From Allobosea sp. ASV33 (GTDB taxonomy: Bacteria; Pseudomonadota; Alphaproteobacteria; Rhizobiales; Beijerinckiaceae), in NCBI RefSeq assembly GCF_016428755.1, contig NZ_JAELTI010000061.1, positions 1 through 33,289 on the forward strand: a stretch of 33,289 nucleotides of DNA, read 5' to 3'. Position numbers and translations under genes: made by a program. Under the pieces are notes generated by a model, which was not told the origin of the DNA, did no database searches, and saw only the letters and a program-made list of their open reading frames with translations. Shown in pieces: positions 15,702 through 24,156 of this stretch (positions within the stretch are counted from its first letter, which is position 1; every line of letters begins with the position of its first letter).

Positions 15702-16982
15702 CTATCGGCCGCGGATCAGATCGGCCGCCTGATAGCTCCAATAGGTCAATTGGACGGCCGCCGTCCCGAAGGGGCCGCCGTTCCAGACCAGGCCGAAGGG
15801 CGCGAACAGCTTGTAGCGGTCGCTCGCGCCGCTGATCGCCTCGGCGATGACGGTGCCGCCGATCGCGGTGGTGTTCATGCCATGGCCGCCGAAGGCGGTG
15901 CAGTACCAGACGCCCGGCCGGTACTGCCCGATCTGCGGCATGAGATGACGGGCATAGGACATCAGGCCCGACCAGGCGGTCTCGATCTTCAGCTCGGCGA
16001 GCTGCGGGTAGGTCGTGACCATCTCGTGGCGCAGGATCGCGGCGACGTCGCCGGGCTCGGTCGTGCGCGTGGTGATGCGCCCACCCCAGAGAATGCGCGA
16101 GCCGCCCTCGACCGTGCGATAATAGTCGCCGGCGCGCCGGTCGTCACCGACGCCGGTGCCGATGCGGATCGCCGAACGGATCAGGTCCGGCGCCGCTTCC
16201 GTCAGCAGGACATAGGTCGCGATCGGGATATAGGCGCGCCGCAGCGCCGGCAGCACGGAGCCGGTATAGCCGCCGGTGGTGAACAGCACCTGTTCGGCCT
16301 CGATCGTCGCCTTGGCCGTCTTCAGCTGCTTCACCGCGCCGTCGAGCTCGCAGGAGATGACGGGCGAACCTTCGTAAATCTTGCCGCCGAGCCGGACGAT
16401 CTCGCGGGCGAGTGCGCGGGCATAGTTCAGCGGATGGAAATGGAAGGAATCGTCGGCGGTCAGCGAGGCGTGGTATTTCGGCGAATTGAGCAGCGCGCGC
16501 GTCTCGTCGCGCCCGAGATAGCGCAGCTTGCGGCCGAAGCGCTTCTCCTGGGTGTCACGGACAGCCTGGAGCCCGGCGCCGCCATCATAGCGCACGACCT
16601 TCATGATACCCGGCGACGGCGCCGCCTCGGTGATCCCGAGGCTTTCGATATTGCCGCGGACGATCTCGACCCCTTCCATCGTCAGGCGGTAGAGCTCGTC
16701 GGCCTGGTCGCGGCCGGTCTGGCGCTCGATCGCGGCAAGCGAGGTCGCATAGCCCGGGCTGACGAAGCCGCCATTGCGGCCAGACGCACCCCAGGCGACA
16801 CGCTCGGCCTCCAGCAACAGGACGGAACGGCCGGCGCGGGCGAGATCGAGCGCGGCGGTAAGACCGGCGAGGCCCCCGCCGACGATGCAGATATCCGTCT
16901 TCAGCGTGCCTTCGGCCGGCGGATAGCTCTCCTCCGTCGCGAGGGTGCGGCGGTAATAGGTATCGATATAGGAGGAGGACAT
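15702..16982 (-). CDS. FAD-dependent amine/amino-acid oxidoreductase (PuuB/DAO family)
   Basis: A 426-aa flavoprotein of the D-amino-acid oxidase fold. The Rossmann dinucleotide motif ICIVGGGLAGLTAALDLARAG begins near residue 31, followed by the Glu that binds adenosine ribose (LLLEAE) and WGASGRNGGFVSPGY, typical of gamma-glutamylputrescine oxidase relatives. The C-terminal FAD segment reads CTAFGGHGMNTTAIGG. No signal peptide is seen, so it is cytosolic. It likely oxidises an amine or N-substituted amino acid to an aldehyde or oxo-acid and ammonia. The substrate is not readable. It lies downstream of the molybdoenzyme gene on the same strand with a 101-base gap holding a hairpin, so co-transcription is uncertain. 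Confidence 0.85.
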   Translation of the reverse strand: MSSSYIDTYYRRTLATEESYPPAEGTLKTDICIVGGGLAGLTAALDLARAGRSVLLLEAERVAWGASGRNGGFVSPGYATSLAAIERQTGRDQADELYRLTMEGVEIVRGNIESLGITEAAPSPGIMKVVRYDGGAGLQAVRDTQEKRFGRKLRYLGRDETRALLNSPKYHASLTADDSFHFHPLNYARALAREIVRLGGKIYEGSPVISCELDGAVKQLKTAKATIEAEQVLFTTGGYTGSVLPALRRAYIPIATYVLLTEAAPDLIRSAIRIGTGVGDDRRAGDYYRTVEGGSRILWGGRITTRTTEPGDVAAILRHEMVTTYPQLAELKIETAWSGLMSYARHLMPQIGQYRPGVWYCTAFGGHGMNTTAIGGTVIAEAISGASDRYKLFAPFGLVWNGGPFGTAAVQLTYWSYQAADLIRGR

Positions 16983-17033
16983 GCGGTCTCGCGAAGGACA
17001 GGCGGTGGCTTTCGTCGTGAGCTATCGCGCGAT

Positions 17034-17058
17034 CCGCCGCTGGTTTCCACAGCGGCGG
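17034..17058 (-). terminator. Hairpin after the molybdoenzyme gene
   Basis: Perfect 9-bp arms CCGCCGCTG and CAGCGGCGG surround a 7-base loop, 26 bases past the stop of the sulfoxide reductase-like gene. No U-run follows in the minus direction, so termination may be incomplete. Read on the plus strand the hairpin is followed a few bases later by ATTTTTAT, but no plus-strand gene leads into it. Confidence 0.5.
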
Positions 17059-17083
17059 ACCGGCATTTTTATCTCACCACAGC

Positions 17084-19432
17084 TTATTCGGCCGCTTCCA
17101 CGCTGCGCGATCCCGGCGGGTCGAAAGCCTGGATCGGCGGCAGGTTGCCGTCGAAGCGCGCTACCTGAACCGTCGTGAGCTGCCCGGTGCAGCCCTGCGC
17201 CAGCGCGGAGGTGCCGATGTCGCGGGTCAGCACGTTCGGATTGCCGTGAACGCAGAGCGGCTTGTCCTCGGTCGGATCGACCGGATCGTACCAGGCGCCG
17301 GTCGGCAATTGCACGACGCCCTTGCGGATACCGTCGGTGATGATGACGCCGGCAAGGCAGGCCCCGCGCTCGTTCGAGATGCGGATAATGTCGCCGTCGA
17401 CGAGGCCCCGCGCCGCAGCATCCTCCGGATGCATGCGCGCGACCTCGCGGCCGCGGAGCTTGCCCTCGCTGCTATGGCCGCCGAAATCGAACTGGCTGTG
17501 CAGGCGGGTGCGGGGCTGGTTGGCGACCAGCACATAGGGGGTGCTCTCGTCGGGGACGTTGCTGGCGCCGAGCCAGGTCGGGTGGCCGGGGCAATCGGCC
17601 TCGCCGAAGCCGGCGATCGTCTCCGAGAAGATCTCGAGCTTGCCTGATGGCGTCGGCAGCGGCGCGGCGTCCGGATCGGCCCGGAAGGCGCGCAGGTTGC
17701 CGCCATCGTCCGGCTGCTGCGGCAGGTCGAAGCCCTCGCCCGCCCAGAACTCGGCGAAGCTCGGTGCCGGCAGACCCTTCGCCGCCAGCCCCTTGCGGGT
17801 CGGCTCGTAGAGATGCTCCAGCCATTGCCGGACGGTGCGCCCCTCGGAGAAGGCTTCGCCGGTGCCGAGGCGCTCGGCCAGATCGGCGAAGATCGCGTAG
17901 TCGTCGCGCGCCTCGCCATAGGGCGCGACCACCGGATGCATCGGAACCAGCAGCGGATCGTTGGGGTTGCCGCCGATATCCTCGCGCTCCAGCGTCATCG
18001 TGCAGGGCAGCACGATATCGGCGTGGCGGGCCGTCGCGGTCCAGGCGAGCTCGTGGACGACCAGCGTGTCGACGCGGGCGAAGGCCTCGCGCAGGCGGTT
18101 CAGGTCCTGATGGTGATGGAACGGGTTGCCACCGGCCCAGTAGACCAGCTTGATCTCGGGATAGATCCGGGTCTGGCCGTTATAGCGATAGGTCGTGCCC
18201 GGGTTGAGCAGCATGTCGGAGATGCGCGCGACCGGGATGTAGTCGCTGATCGGGTTCTTTCCCTGCGAGAATGTCGGCATCGGCACGGCGTTGTAGCGCC
18301 GGCCGTAATAGGCGATGGCGCCGAGGCCGTAGCCGTAGCCGCCGCCGGGCAGGCCGATCTGGCCGAGCGCGGCTGCGAGCACCATGCCCATCCAGACCGG
18401 CTGCTCGCCATGGGCGGCGCGCTGCAAGGCATGCGCCACCACGATGAGCGCGCGCTTGCCGTGAAGGCGCTTGGCCAGCGCCACGATCTCCTCGGCAGGC
18501 ACGCCGCAGATCGGGGATGCCCAGGCGGCGTCCTTGGGTTGGCCATCGGCCTCACCCAGCAAGTAGCGCTCGAAGACCGGCCAGCCGGCCGTAAAGCGAT
18601 CGAGGAAGGCGCGGTCGTGCAAGCCCTCGACGACGAGCGTGTGCACCAGCGCCAGCATCAGCGCCGTATCGCTGCCGGGGATATTCGCCACCCAGTCGGC
18701 AGCGGCTTCCGCAGGCAGGTCGCCGCGCAGCGGGCTGACCAGCACGAATTCGCAGCCGCGCTCCTGCGCCCGCTCCATCGCACCGCGCTCGACATGGCGG
18801 CTGGTGCCGCCGCCGGCGACCATGCTGTTCTTCAGGGCCATGCCGCCGAAGGCGAGCACGATCTCGCTGTGATCGGCGATCTGCTCCCAGGAGACGTTGC
18901 GCTTCACCAGGTCCTCGTAGTCGCCGATGATATGCGGCACGAGGACGGAAGACGCGCCCGAGGAATAGCTGTTGACCGACTTCACATAGCCGCCGGTCGA
19001 GGTGTTCAGGAAGCGGTGGATCTGGCTCTGGGCATGGTGGAAGCGGCCGGCGCTGGCCCAGCCATAGGAGCCGCCGAAGATCGCGCCGGGGCCGTGGTCG
19101 TCGCGCACGCGGCGCAATTCGGCCGCGAGCTTGTCGAGCACCGCCGACCAGGACATCGGCACGTATTCGTCGCTGCCGCGGCGGCTGTCGGGACCGGGGC
19201 CGTTCTCCAGCCAGCCGCGACGGACCATGGGCTGGGCGATGCGGGCGCGGTGGCGCAGGGCGGCCGGGAAATTCTGGATGATCTCGTTCGGGTCGGGATC
19301 GACCGGATGCGGGCGGACTTCGAGCTCCCCGCCCTTCATGCGGGCCGAGAACACGCCCCAATGCGAGGTATGCGGGCGGAACGCCTCGCTTTCGGTCACA
19401 GCCTCGCTTGCCGGAACGACTGGAGCCGCCAT
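17084..19432 (-). CDS. Molybdopterin sulfoxide reductase, BisC/DMSO reductase family
   Basis: A 782-aa single-subunit molybdoenzyme using the bis-MGD cofactor to reduce an S- or N-oxide. It starts at the ATG at 19432 after an AGAGGGTGAAGG stretch. The N-terminus (HTSHWGVFSARMKGGELEVRP) matches the BisC/TorA branch and lacks both a Tat signal and a 4Fe-4S cysteine set, indicating a cytoplasmic enzyme like BisC. SVNSYSSGASSV around residues 152-163 corresponds to the YS segment whose Ser ligates molybdenum in DMSO reductase (probably Ser157). Later segments GGNPFHHHQDLNRL, ADIVLPCTMTLERED and the C-terminal MGD-binding domain with NQPRTRLHSQFD are all present. Likely substrates are biotin sulfoxide or free methionine sulfoxide. 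The upstream frame to 19924 is antisense or out-of-frame reading. Confidence 0.9.
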   Translation of the reverse strand: MAAPVVPASEAVTESEAFRPHTSHWGVFSARMKGGELEVRPHPVDPDPNEIIQNFPAALRHRARIAQPMVRRGWLENGPGPDSRRGSDEYVPMSWSAVLDKLAAELRRVRDDHGPGAIFGGSYGWASAGRFHHAQSQIHRFLNTSTGGYVKSVNSYSSGASSVLVPHIIGDYEDLVKRNVSWEQIADHSEIVLAFGGMALKNSMVAGGGTSRHVERGAMERAQERGCEFVLVSPLRGDLPAEAAADWVANIPGSDTALMLALVHTLVVEGLHDRAFLDRFTAGWPVFERYLLGEADGQPKDAAWASPICGVPAEEIVALAKRLHGKRALIVVAHALQRAAHGEQPVWMGMVLAAALGQIGLPGGGYGYGLGAIAYYGRRYNAVPMPTFSQGKNPISDYIPVARISDMLLNPGTTYRYNGQTRIYPEIKLVYWAGGNPFHHHQDLNRLREAFARVDTLVVHELAWTATARHADIVLPCTMTLEREDIGGNPNDPLLVPMHPVVAPYGEARDDYAIFADLAERLGTGEAFSEGRTVRQWLEHLYEPTRKGLAAKGLPAPSFAEFWAGEGFDLPQQPDDGGNLRAFRADPDAAPLPTPSGKLEIFSETIAGFGEADCPGHPTWLGASNVPDESTPYVLVANQPRTRLHSQFDFGGHSSEGKLRGREVARMHPEDAAARGLVDGDIIRISNERGACLAGVIITDGIRKGVVQLPTGAWYDPVDPTEDKPLCVHGNPNVLTRDIGTSALAQGCTGQLTTVQVARFDGNLPPIQAFDPPGSRSVEAAE

Positions 19433-19550
19433 CGCCTTCACCCTCTTCTTTTTGACTTGAACAGCCGCTCCCTCATTCCGCTTCCCGGCGGCGGATCGCA
19501 AGGGGTTTTGGCGGATTGCCGGCCAGCGCCAGACGCTTAGCCGAATGCAG

Positions 19551-19579
19551 AAGGGCCCGGCTGCAGCAGCCGGGCCCTT
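19551..19579 (-). terminator. Terminator hairpin after the amino-acid binding protein gene
   Basis: A perfect 13-bp stem with a 3-base loop (AAGGGCCCGGCTG / CAGCCGGGCCCTT) lies 30 bases beyond the stop at 19609. It is very GC-rich and is not followed by a U-run, a form common in high-GC genomes. It separates the binding-protein gene from the downstream molybdoenzyme gene. Confidence 0.7.
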
Positions 19580-19608
19580 CGCTATTTCGTCAACGGATTG
19601 CGCCGCGA

Positions 19609-20622
19609 TCAGCGGATCGGCGCCGCATATTGCAGGCCGCCATTGCTCCACAGCGCGTTCTGGCCGCGCGCGATCTTGAGCAGCGACTTCTCGCCGAGAT
19701 TGCGCTCGAACATCTCGCCGTAATTGCCGACGGCCTTGATGGCGTTGTAGGCCCAGTCGTTCTTCAGGCCGAGCGACTCGCCGAAGGTGCCTTCCTTGCC
19801 GAGCAGGCGCTTGATCTCGGGATTGTCCGACTTCGCGCGCAGCTCGTCGACATTCGCCTGTGTGACACCGAGTTCCTCGGCGGTGATCTGGGCGAAATGG
19901 ACCCAGGTGACGATGTCGAACCACTGGTCGTCGCCATGGCGGGTGACGTAGCCGAGCGGCTCCTTCGAGATCGTCTCCGGCAGGACGATGTGGTCGCCCG
20001 GCGACTTGAAGCGCATGCGCTCGGAATAGAGGCCGGAGGCGTCCGTGGTGAAGGCGTCGCAGCGGCCGCTCTCATAAGCCTCGGTCGCCTCGTTGTTGGT
20101 GGCGAAGGTCACCGGCTCGAACTTCATGTTGTTCTTGCGGAAATAGTCCGCGGTGTTGAGCTCGGTCGTGGTGCCCTGCTGGATGCAGATCGAGGCGCCG
20201 CTGAGCTCCTTCGCCGACTTGATGTTCAGCGACTTCTTCACCATGAAGCCCTGGCCGTCGTAGTAGTAGATCGGCCGGAAGTTCTGGCCGAGCGTGGTGT
20301 CGCGGCTCATGGTCCAGGTCGTGGTGGCGGCGATGAGATCGGTCTCGCCCGACTGGAGAGCCGTGATCCGGTCCTTCGACGGCAACTGGATGAACTTCAC
20401 CTTGGTCTGGTCGCCGAAGACCGCCGCGGCCAAGGCCCGGCAATAATCGGCATTGATGCCGGTGAGGACGCCATTCGCATCGGGAACGGCGAAGCCGGCC
20501 AGGTTGGCGCCGGTGCCGCAGTTCAGAACACCGCGCGACTGGATGGTCTTCAGGGTCTGCGCTTCCGCCGAAACCGAAACGGCGCAAACGACAGCAGCGG
20601 CAAGCGCCAGGGTAAGCTTCAT
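19609..20622 (-). CDS. Periplasmic polar amino-acid binding protein (AapJ/BztA-like)
   Basis: A 337-aa solute-binding protein of an ABC importer. It has a Sec signal peptide (MKLTLALAAAVVCAVSVSAEA), then TLKTIQSRGVLNCGTGANLAGFAVPDANG, the characteristic opening of AapJ/BztA proteins that bind a broad range of L-amino acids. GINADYCRALAAAVFGD, TDLIAATTTWTMSRD and a C-terminal NYGEMFERNLGE also match that family. The permease and ATPase genes that usually follow aapJ are absent: the next features are a terminator and a molybdoenzyme gene. It may therefore work with an Aap-type transporter encoded elsewhere. No lipobox is seen. Confidence 0.92.
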   Translation of the reverse strand: MKLTLALAAAVVCAVSVSAEAQTLKTIQSRGVLNCGTGANLAGFAVPDANGVLTGINADYCRALAAAVFGDQTKVKFIQLPSKDRITALQSGETDLIAATTTWTMSRDTTLGQNFRPIYYYDGQGFMVKKSLNIKSAKELSGASICIQQGTTTELNTADYFRKNNMKFEPVTFATNNEATEAYESGRCDAFTTDASGLYSERMRFKSPGDHIVLPETISKEPLGYVTRHGDDQWFDIVTWVHFAQITAEELGVTQANVDELRAKSDNPEIKRLLGKEGTFGESLGLKNDWAYNAIKAVGNYGEMFERNLGEKSLLKIARGQNALWSNGGLQYAAPIR

Positions 20623-20726
20623 AGTTCCATCCCCATATTACGATAGGACCGACGATGTTTCACGCAGCCCGGCTCCCGTCAATCGGCAGCGCGGGCCTTT
20701 CCCTTCCGAAGCGTCGGCACTCCGGC

Positions 20727-21911
20727 CTATTGCAGATCGGCGAAAGCCAGCTTCAGGCGCGCGACGGCCTCCTCGACGACGCAGCGTGGCGTCGCCAGGT
20801 TGAAGCGCAGGAAGCTCTCGCCGCCCTTGCCGAAGGTTGGGCCGTGATTGACGGCGATCTTCGCCTGCTTCTCAACGCGCGCGGTGAACTCGGCCGGGTC
20901 CATGCCGGTCCCGGAGAAATCCGCCCAGGCGAGATAGGTCGATTCCAGCGGCATCGAACGCACGCCGGGGATCGCGTCGACCCCGGCGTCGAAGATGCGG
21001 CGGTTGCCGTCGAGATAGAGATTCAGCGCATCGACCCAGGCCGCACCCTCGGGGCTGTAGGCGGCGGTGGCCATCGCCATGCCGAAGGAATTCGGGGAGA
21101 TGCCGAGCGCGTCCATGCGTCCGCGGAACAACTCCCGCAGCCGCTCGTCGGGGATGATGACGTTGCCGATATGGGCGCCGGCGATATTGAAGGTCTTGGT
21201 CGTCGCCGTCATCATGACCAGGCGGTCCATGATTTCGGGCGCCGCGAGTGGCATCACCGTATGCTTCTGGCCGGGCATGACGAGGTCATGGTGGATCTCG
21301 TCCGAGACCAGGATGAGGTCGTGGCGCTTGCAGAAATCGGCGATCGCGCGCAGTTCGTCGCGCGTCCAGACGCGCCCGCCGGGATTATGGGGCGAGCAGA
21401 GGATCAGCATCCGCTCCTTGCCGGTCATCGCAGCATCCCAGGCGGGGATGTCGAGGACGTAGCGGCCGTCCTCCCGCGCCAGCTGGCATTCGACGACGTT
21501 GCGCCCGGACGAGGTCACGATGCGCGCGAAGGCGTGGTAGACCGGGGTCATCAGCACGACGCCGTCGCCGGGCTTGGTATAGGCCTCGACGCAGAGCGCG
21601 GTGCCGTTGACGAGGCCATGCGTGGTGAAGACCGAAGCGGGGTCGACCTCCCAGTCGTGCCGGTTCGACATCCACCAGCGGATCGCGGCGAGATAGGCCC
21701 GGTCATCGCCAAAATAGCCGTAGACGCCATGGGCGTTCATGTCGTCGAGGGCGCGCTGCACGCAGGCCGGCGGGCGGAAATCCATGTCCGCGACCCACAT
21801 CGCGATGCCGCCATCGGCCGGCACGCCATAGACGGTTTCCATCTTGTCCCATTTGGCCGAATGGGTACCGCGGCGATCGATCCGCTCGTCGAAATTGGGA
21901 GAAAGCTGCAT
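20727..21911 (-). CDS. patB: PatB/MalY-type C-S lyase (cystathionine beta-lyase-like aminotransferase)
   Basis: A 394-aa PLP enzyme of fold type I. The N-terminus (NFDERIDRRGTHSAKWDKM) and GIAMWVADMDFRPP are diagnostic of the MalY/PatB group. The cofactor-binding Asp lies in LVSDEIHHDLVMPG (about 202-213). The Schiff-base Lys is Lys239 in TATTKTFNIAGAHIGN. SPHNPGGRVWTRDEL carries the substrate/PLP Asn-Pro motif. Members cleave C-S bonds in cystathionine, cysteine or S-alkyl cysteines to give thiol, pyruvate and ammonia. It lies 104 bases upstream of the amino-acid binding protein on the same strand. Downstream there is a sulfoxide reductase, so a role in organosulfur amino-acid use is suggested. 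Confidence 0.9.
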   Translation of the reverse strand: MQLSPNFDERIDRRGTHSAKWDKMETVYGVPADGGIAMWVADMDFRPPACVQRALDDMNAHGVYGYFGDDRAYLAAIRWWMSNRHDWEVDPASVFTTHGLVNGTALCVEAYTKPGDGVVLMTPVYHAFARIVTSSGRNVVECQLAREDGRYVLDIPAWDAAMTGKERMLILCSPHNPGGRVWTRDELRAIADFCKRHDLILVSDEIHHDLVMPGQKHTVMPLAAPEIMDRLVMMTATTKTFNIAGAHIGNVIIPDERLRELFRGRMDALGISPNSFGMAMATAAYSPEGAAWVDALNLYLDGNRRIFDAGVDAIPGVRSMPLESTYLAWADFSGTGMDPAEFTARVEKQAKIAVNHGPTFGKGGESFLRFNLATPRCVVEEAVARLKLAFADLQ

Positions 21912-22071
21912 GAGGCCCTGCCGGCTAACACGGAGAATATCCTTCCCCTAGCAGGTCCGTCGGGAGAACACAGCATCTGCCGGGCGCAACCCGGGAGAAC
22001 GACGGGCGCATTCGTCGCAGCCCCGGCGGGCGGAGTGCGAAGCGGCCTGATATCGCGAGGGTGCGCAAGAG

Positions 22072-22146
22072 TGGCGCGGTCTACGGGAATCGAACCCGTC
22101 TTCCCAGCGTGAAAGGCTGGTGTCCTAACCGATAGACGAAGACCGC
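22072..22146 (-). tRNA. tRNA-Glu (anticodon TTC)
   Basis: The minus strand folds as a full cloverleaf. The acceptor stem GCGGTCT pairs with AGACCGC, the D-loop contains GGTTAGGAC, and the anticodon stem CCAGC/GCTGG surrounds loop CTTTCAC with anticodon TTC at 22113-22111. The T-arm is ACGGG-TTCGATT-CCCGT. The 3' CCA is encoded in the DNA after discriminator G. The TTC anticodon reads GAA and GAG. The antisense reading of this gene gives the well-known spurious peptide ending TGIEPVFPA. Confidence 0.97.
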
Positions 22147-22186
22147 TTTGCCGCGAACCGCTGGGGTTCGTGCCGAAGCGGGGCGA

Positions 22187-22215
22187 GGTATAGTGGCAGG
22201 CCTGCCGCTCCGCAA
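22187..22215 (-). promoter_or_regulatory. Promoter of tRNA-Glu
   Basis: On the minus strand TTGCGG (22215-22210) and TATACC (22192-22187) are separated by exactly 17 bases, within the CTTG...CTATA pattern of alphaproteobacterial housekeeping promoters. The predicted start would leave about 34 bases of leader before the mature 5' end. The spacer contains a perfect 12-bp palindrome, GGCAGGCCTGCC (22195-22206). Confidence 0.65.
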
Positions 22216-22248
22216 GCACCCGTTCACAAGAAAATAGCCGGCAGCGTC

Positions 22249-24051
22249 TCAGACCGGCCGGGCGAGGTCGAGGATGCGCAATTCCGCCGTTTCCCGGCCG
22301 CCCCAGCGATTGAGCGAAAGCGTCGCGGCCACGTGCACCATCTCGCCGCGTGCGGCGAACATGGCCTGGCCGAGCGGCTCCTGCGCCGCCCGGAAGGCGA
22401 TGCCGCCGATGCTGGCGCCGTCCCCCGAACGCAGCTTGATGCGGACATGGCCGCCGGAGCCGATCTCGACGGCATCGGTCAGGCGGTGGGCCGGGAAGAC
22501 GAAGACCGGCTCCGGGCTGCCCGAGCCAAAGGGGCCGGCCTTGTCGATCTCGGCGAGGAGCCGGGGATTGGCGCCGCCGGCGCTGAGCGCAGCGTCGACC
22601 AACAGCGCCTCGGCATCGCCGACGGCCGTGACCTCGCGCAGCAGATAGTCGTTGAGGAAGCCATGGAAGTCGCTGGCCTGGCCGGCCGCCAGCGTCACGC
22701 CCGCCGCCATGGCATGGCCGCCGCCCTTGACCGCGTGGCCGGTCTCGACGGCGGCCCGCACGGCACGGCCGAGATCGACGCCCGCGACCGAGCGGCCGGA
22801 GCCGGTCGCGCCGCCCTCCCCGTTCAGCGCCAGCGCGAAGGCCGGGCGGCGGAAGCGCTCCTTCAATCGCGCCGCGACGAGGCCGACGATTCCGGGATGC
22901 CAGTCGGCGCTGCCGGCGAGCAGGACCGGCATCGCGGCCATGCCGGCAAGCTCGTGCTCGGCCTGCGAAACCGCTTCCAGCACGGCCTGTCGCTCGATCT
23001 CCTGCCGCTCCTGATTCAAGCGATTGAGCTCGGTCGCGATGGTGCGCGCCTCGACCTCGTCATCGGTCAGGAGCAGGCGGGCGCCGAGCGCGGCATCGCC
23101 GATGCGGCCGCCGGCATTGATGCGCGGACCGAGCAGGAAGCCGAGATGCCAGGGCTGGATCGGCCCGTCGAGGCCGGAAACATCCATCAGCGCGGCGAGG
23201 CCCGGCCGGGTGCGGCTGCGCATCATCGCGAGCCCTTGCCGCACGAAGGCACGGTTGAGGCCCTGTAGCGGCACGACGTCGGCGACCGTCGCCAGCGCGA
23301 CCAGATCGAGCACTGCCAGCAGATCGGGCTCACCGCCACGCGCCGCCCAGTGACCTTGCCGACGCAATTCTCGGCTGGTTGCGACCAGCGCGAGAAAGAC
23401 GACGCCGGCGGCGCAGAGATGGCCGAGGCCGGAGAGATCGTCCTGTCGGTTCGGATTGACCAGCGCCTCGACGGCCGGCAGCCGCTCCGGCGCCTGATGG
23501 TGGTCGAGCACGACGACATCGAGGCCGAGCCGGCGCGCCTCGGCAAGCGGCTCATCGCTGGTCGTGCCGCAATCGACGGTGACGAGCAGGGTCGCCCCCT
23601 CGCCTGCCAGCATGCGGATCGCCTCGCTGTTGGGGCCGTAGCCCTCGATCAAGCGATCCGGGATGTGGATGCGCGGCCGGGCGCCGGCCTGGGTCAGGAA
23701 GCCCGCGAGCAAGGCCGAGGAACAGGCGCCGTCGACATCGTAATCGCCGAAGATCGCGACGCGCTCGCCTTTGATGCCGGCCTGCGCCAGCCGGGCGGCG
23801 GCGGCCCCCATATCGGTGAGGACGCTCGGGTCCGGCAGGACGTCGCGCAGCTTCGGCTCGAGGAAGCGCGCGGCCTCGGCGGGCTCGACGCCGCGCGCGG
23901 CGAGCAGGCGGGCGAGGATGTCGGGCAGGCCCTGCTGCTGGCTCAGCGCCTCCGCCCGACCGAGGCCGGCGATATCGAGCCGGTCGCGCCACGGGCGGCC
24001 GAGCGCCGAACGGGTCACGCCGAGAAAAGCACGGGGCGGCATCAGACTCAT
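22249..24051 (-). CDS. recJ: Single-stranded-DNA exonuclease RecJ
   Basis: RecJ degrades single-stranded DNA 5' to 3' in RecF-pathway recombination and mismatch repair. The product is 600 aa, normal for alphaproteobacteria. DHH phosphoesterase motifs are intact: FGDYDVDGACSSALL (Asp103, Asp105), LVTVDCGTT near 157, and VLDHHQ (183-185). LGPRINAGGRIGDA follows. The DHHA1 domain carries GSGRSVAGVDL and KGGGHAMAAGVTL, and an OB domain closes the protein (HVRIKLRSGDG). The start at 24051 is preferred, with a second in-frame ATG at 24042. The open frame continues far upstream but is antisense to the FAD dehydrogenase. In many Rhizobiales recJ directly follows glpX; here a plus-strand gene lies between. 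Confidence 0.93.
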   Translation of the reverse strand: MSLMPPRAFLGVTRSALGRPWRDRLDIAGLGRAEALSQQQGLPDILARLLAARGVEPAEAARFLEPKLRDVLPDPSVLTDMGAAAARLAQAGIKGERVAIFGDYDVDGACSSALLAGFLTQAGARPRIHIPDRLIEGYGPNSEAIRMLAGEGATLLVTVDCGTTSDEPLAEARRLGLDVVVLDHHQAPERLPAVEALVNPNRQDDLSGLGHLCAAGVVFLALVATSRELRRQGHWAARGGEPDLLAVLDLVALATVADVVPLQGLNRAFVRQGLAMMRSRTRPGLAALMDVSGLDGPIQPWHLGFLLGPRINAGGRIGDAALGARLLLTDDEVEARTIATELNRLNQERQEIERQAVLEAVSQAEHELAGMAAMPVLLAGSADWHPGIVGLVAARLKERFRRPAFALALNGEGGATGSGRSVAGVDLGRAVRAAVETGHAVKGGGHAMAAGVTLAAGQASDFHGFLNDYLLREVTAVGDAEALLVDAALSAGGANPRLLAEIDKAGPFGSGSPEPVFVFPAHRLTDAVEIGSGGHVRIKLRSGDGASIGGIAFRAAQEPLGQAMFAARGEMVHVAATLSLNRWGGRETAELRILDLARPV

Positions 24052-24156
24052 GATGCACCCGGCGTCGCGCAAGCAGCCGGCAAGGTCAACCTGTGTCGAA
24101 CTTGCCGGGCTGTGGCCGATCGCCATACTCGCTGCAAACAGTGGAAAAGGCGGGCC

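Noticed and set aside
15639..17168. A 509-codon open frame on the plus strand
   Set aside because: It is antisense to the FAD oxidoreductase and runs into the intergenic repeat; no recognisable domain.
17813..19540. A 575-codon open frame on the plus strand
   Set aside because: It is antisense to the molybdoenzyme gene, which has full family motifs.
20655..22112. A 485-codon plus-strand frame ending in TGIEPVFPA
   Set aside because: It is antisense to patB and its end is the antisense of tRNA-Glu, a well-known annotation artefact.
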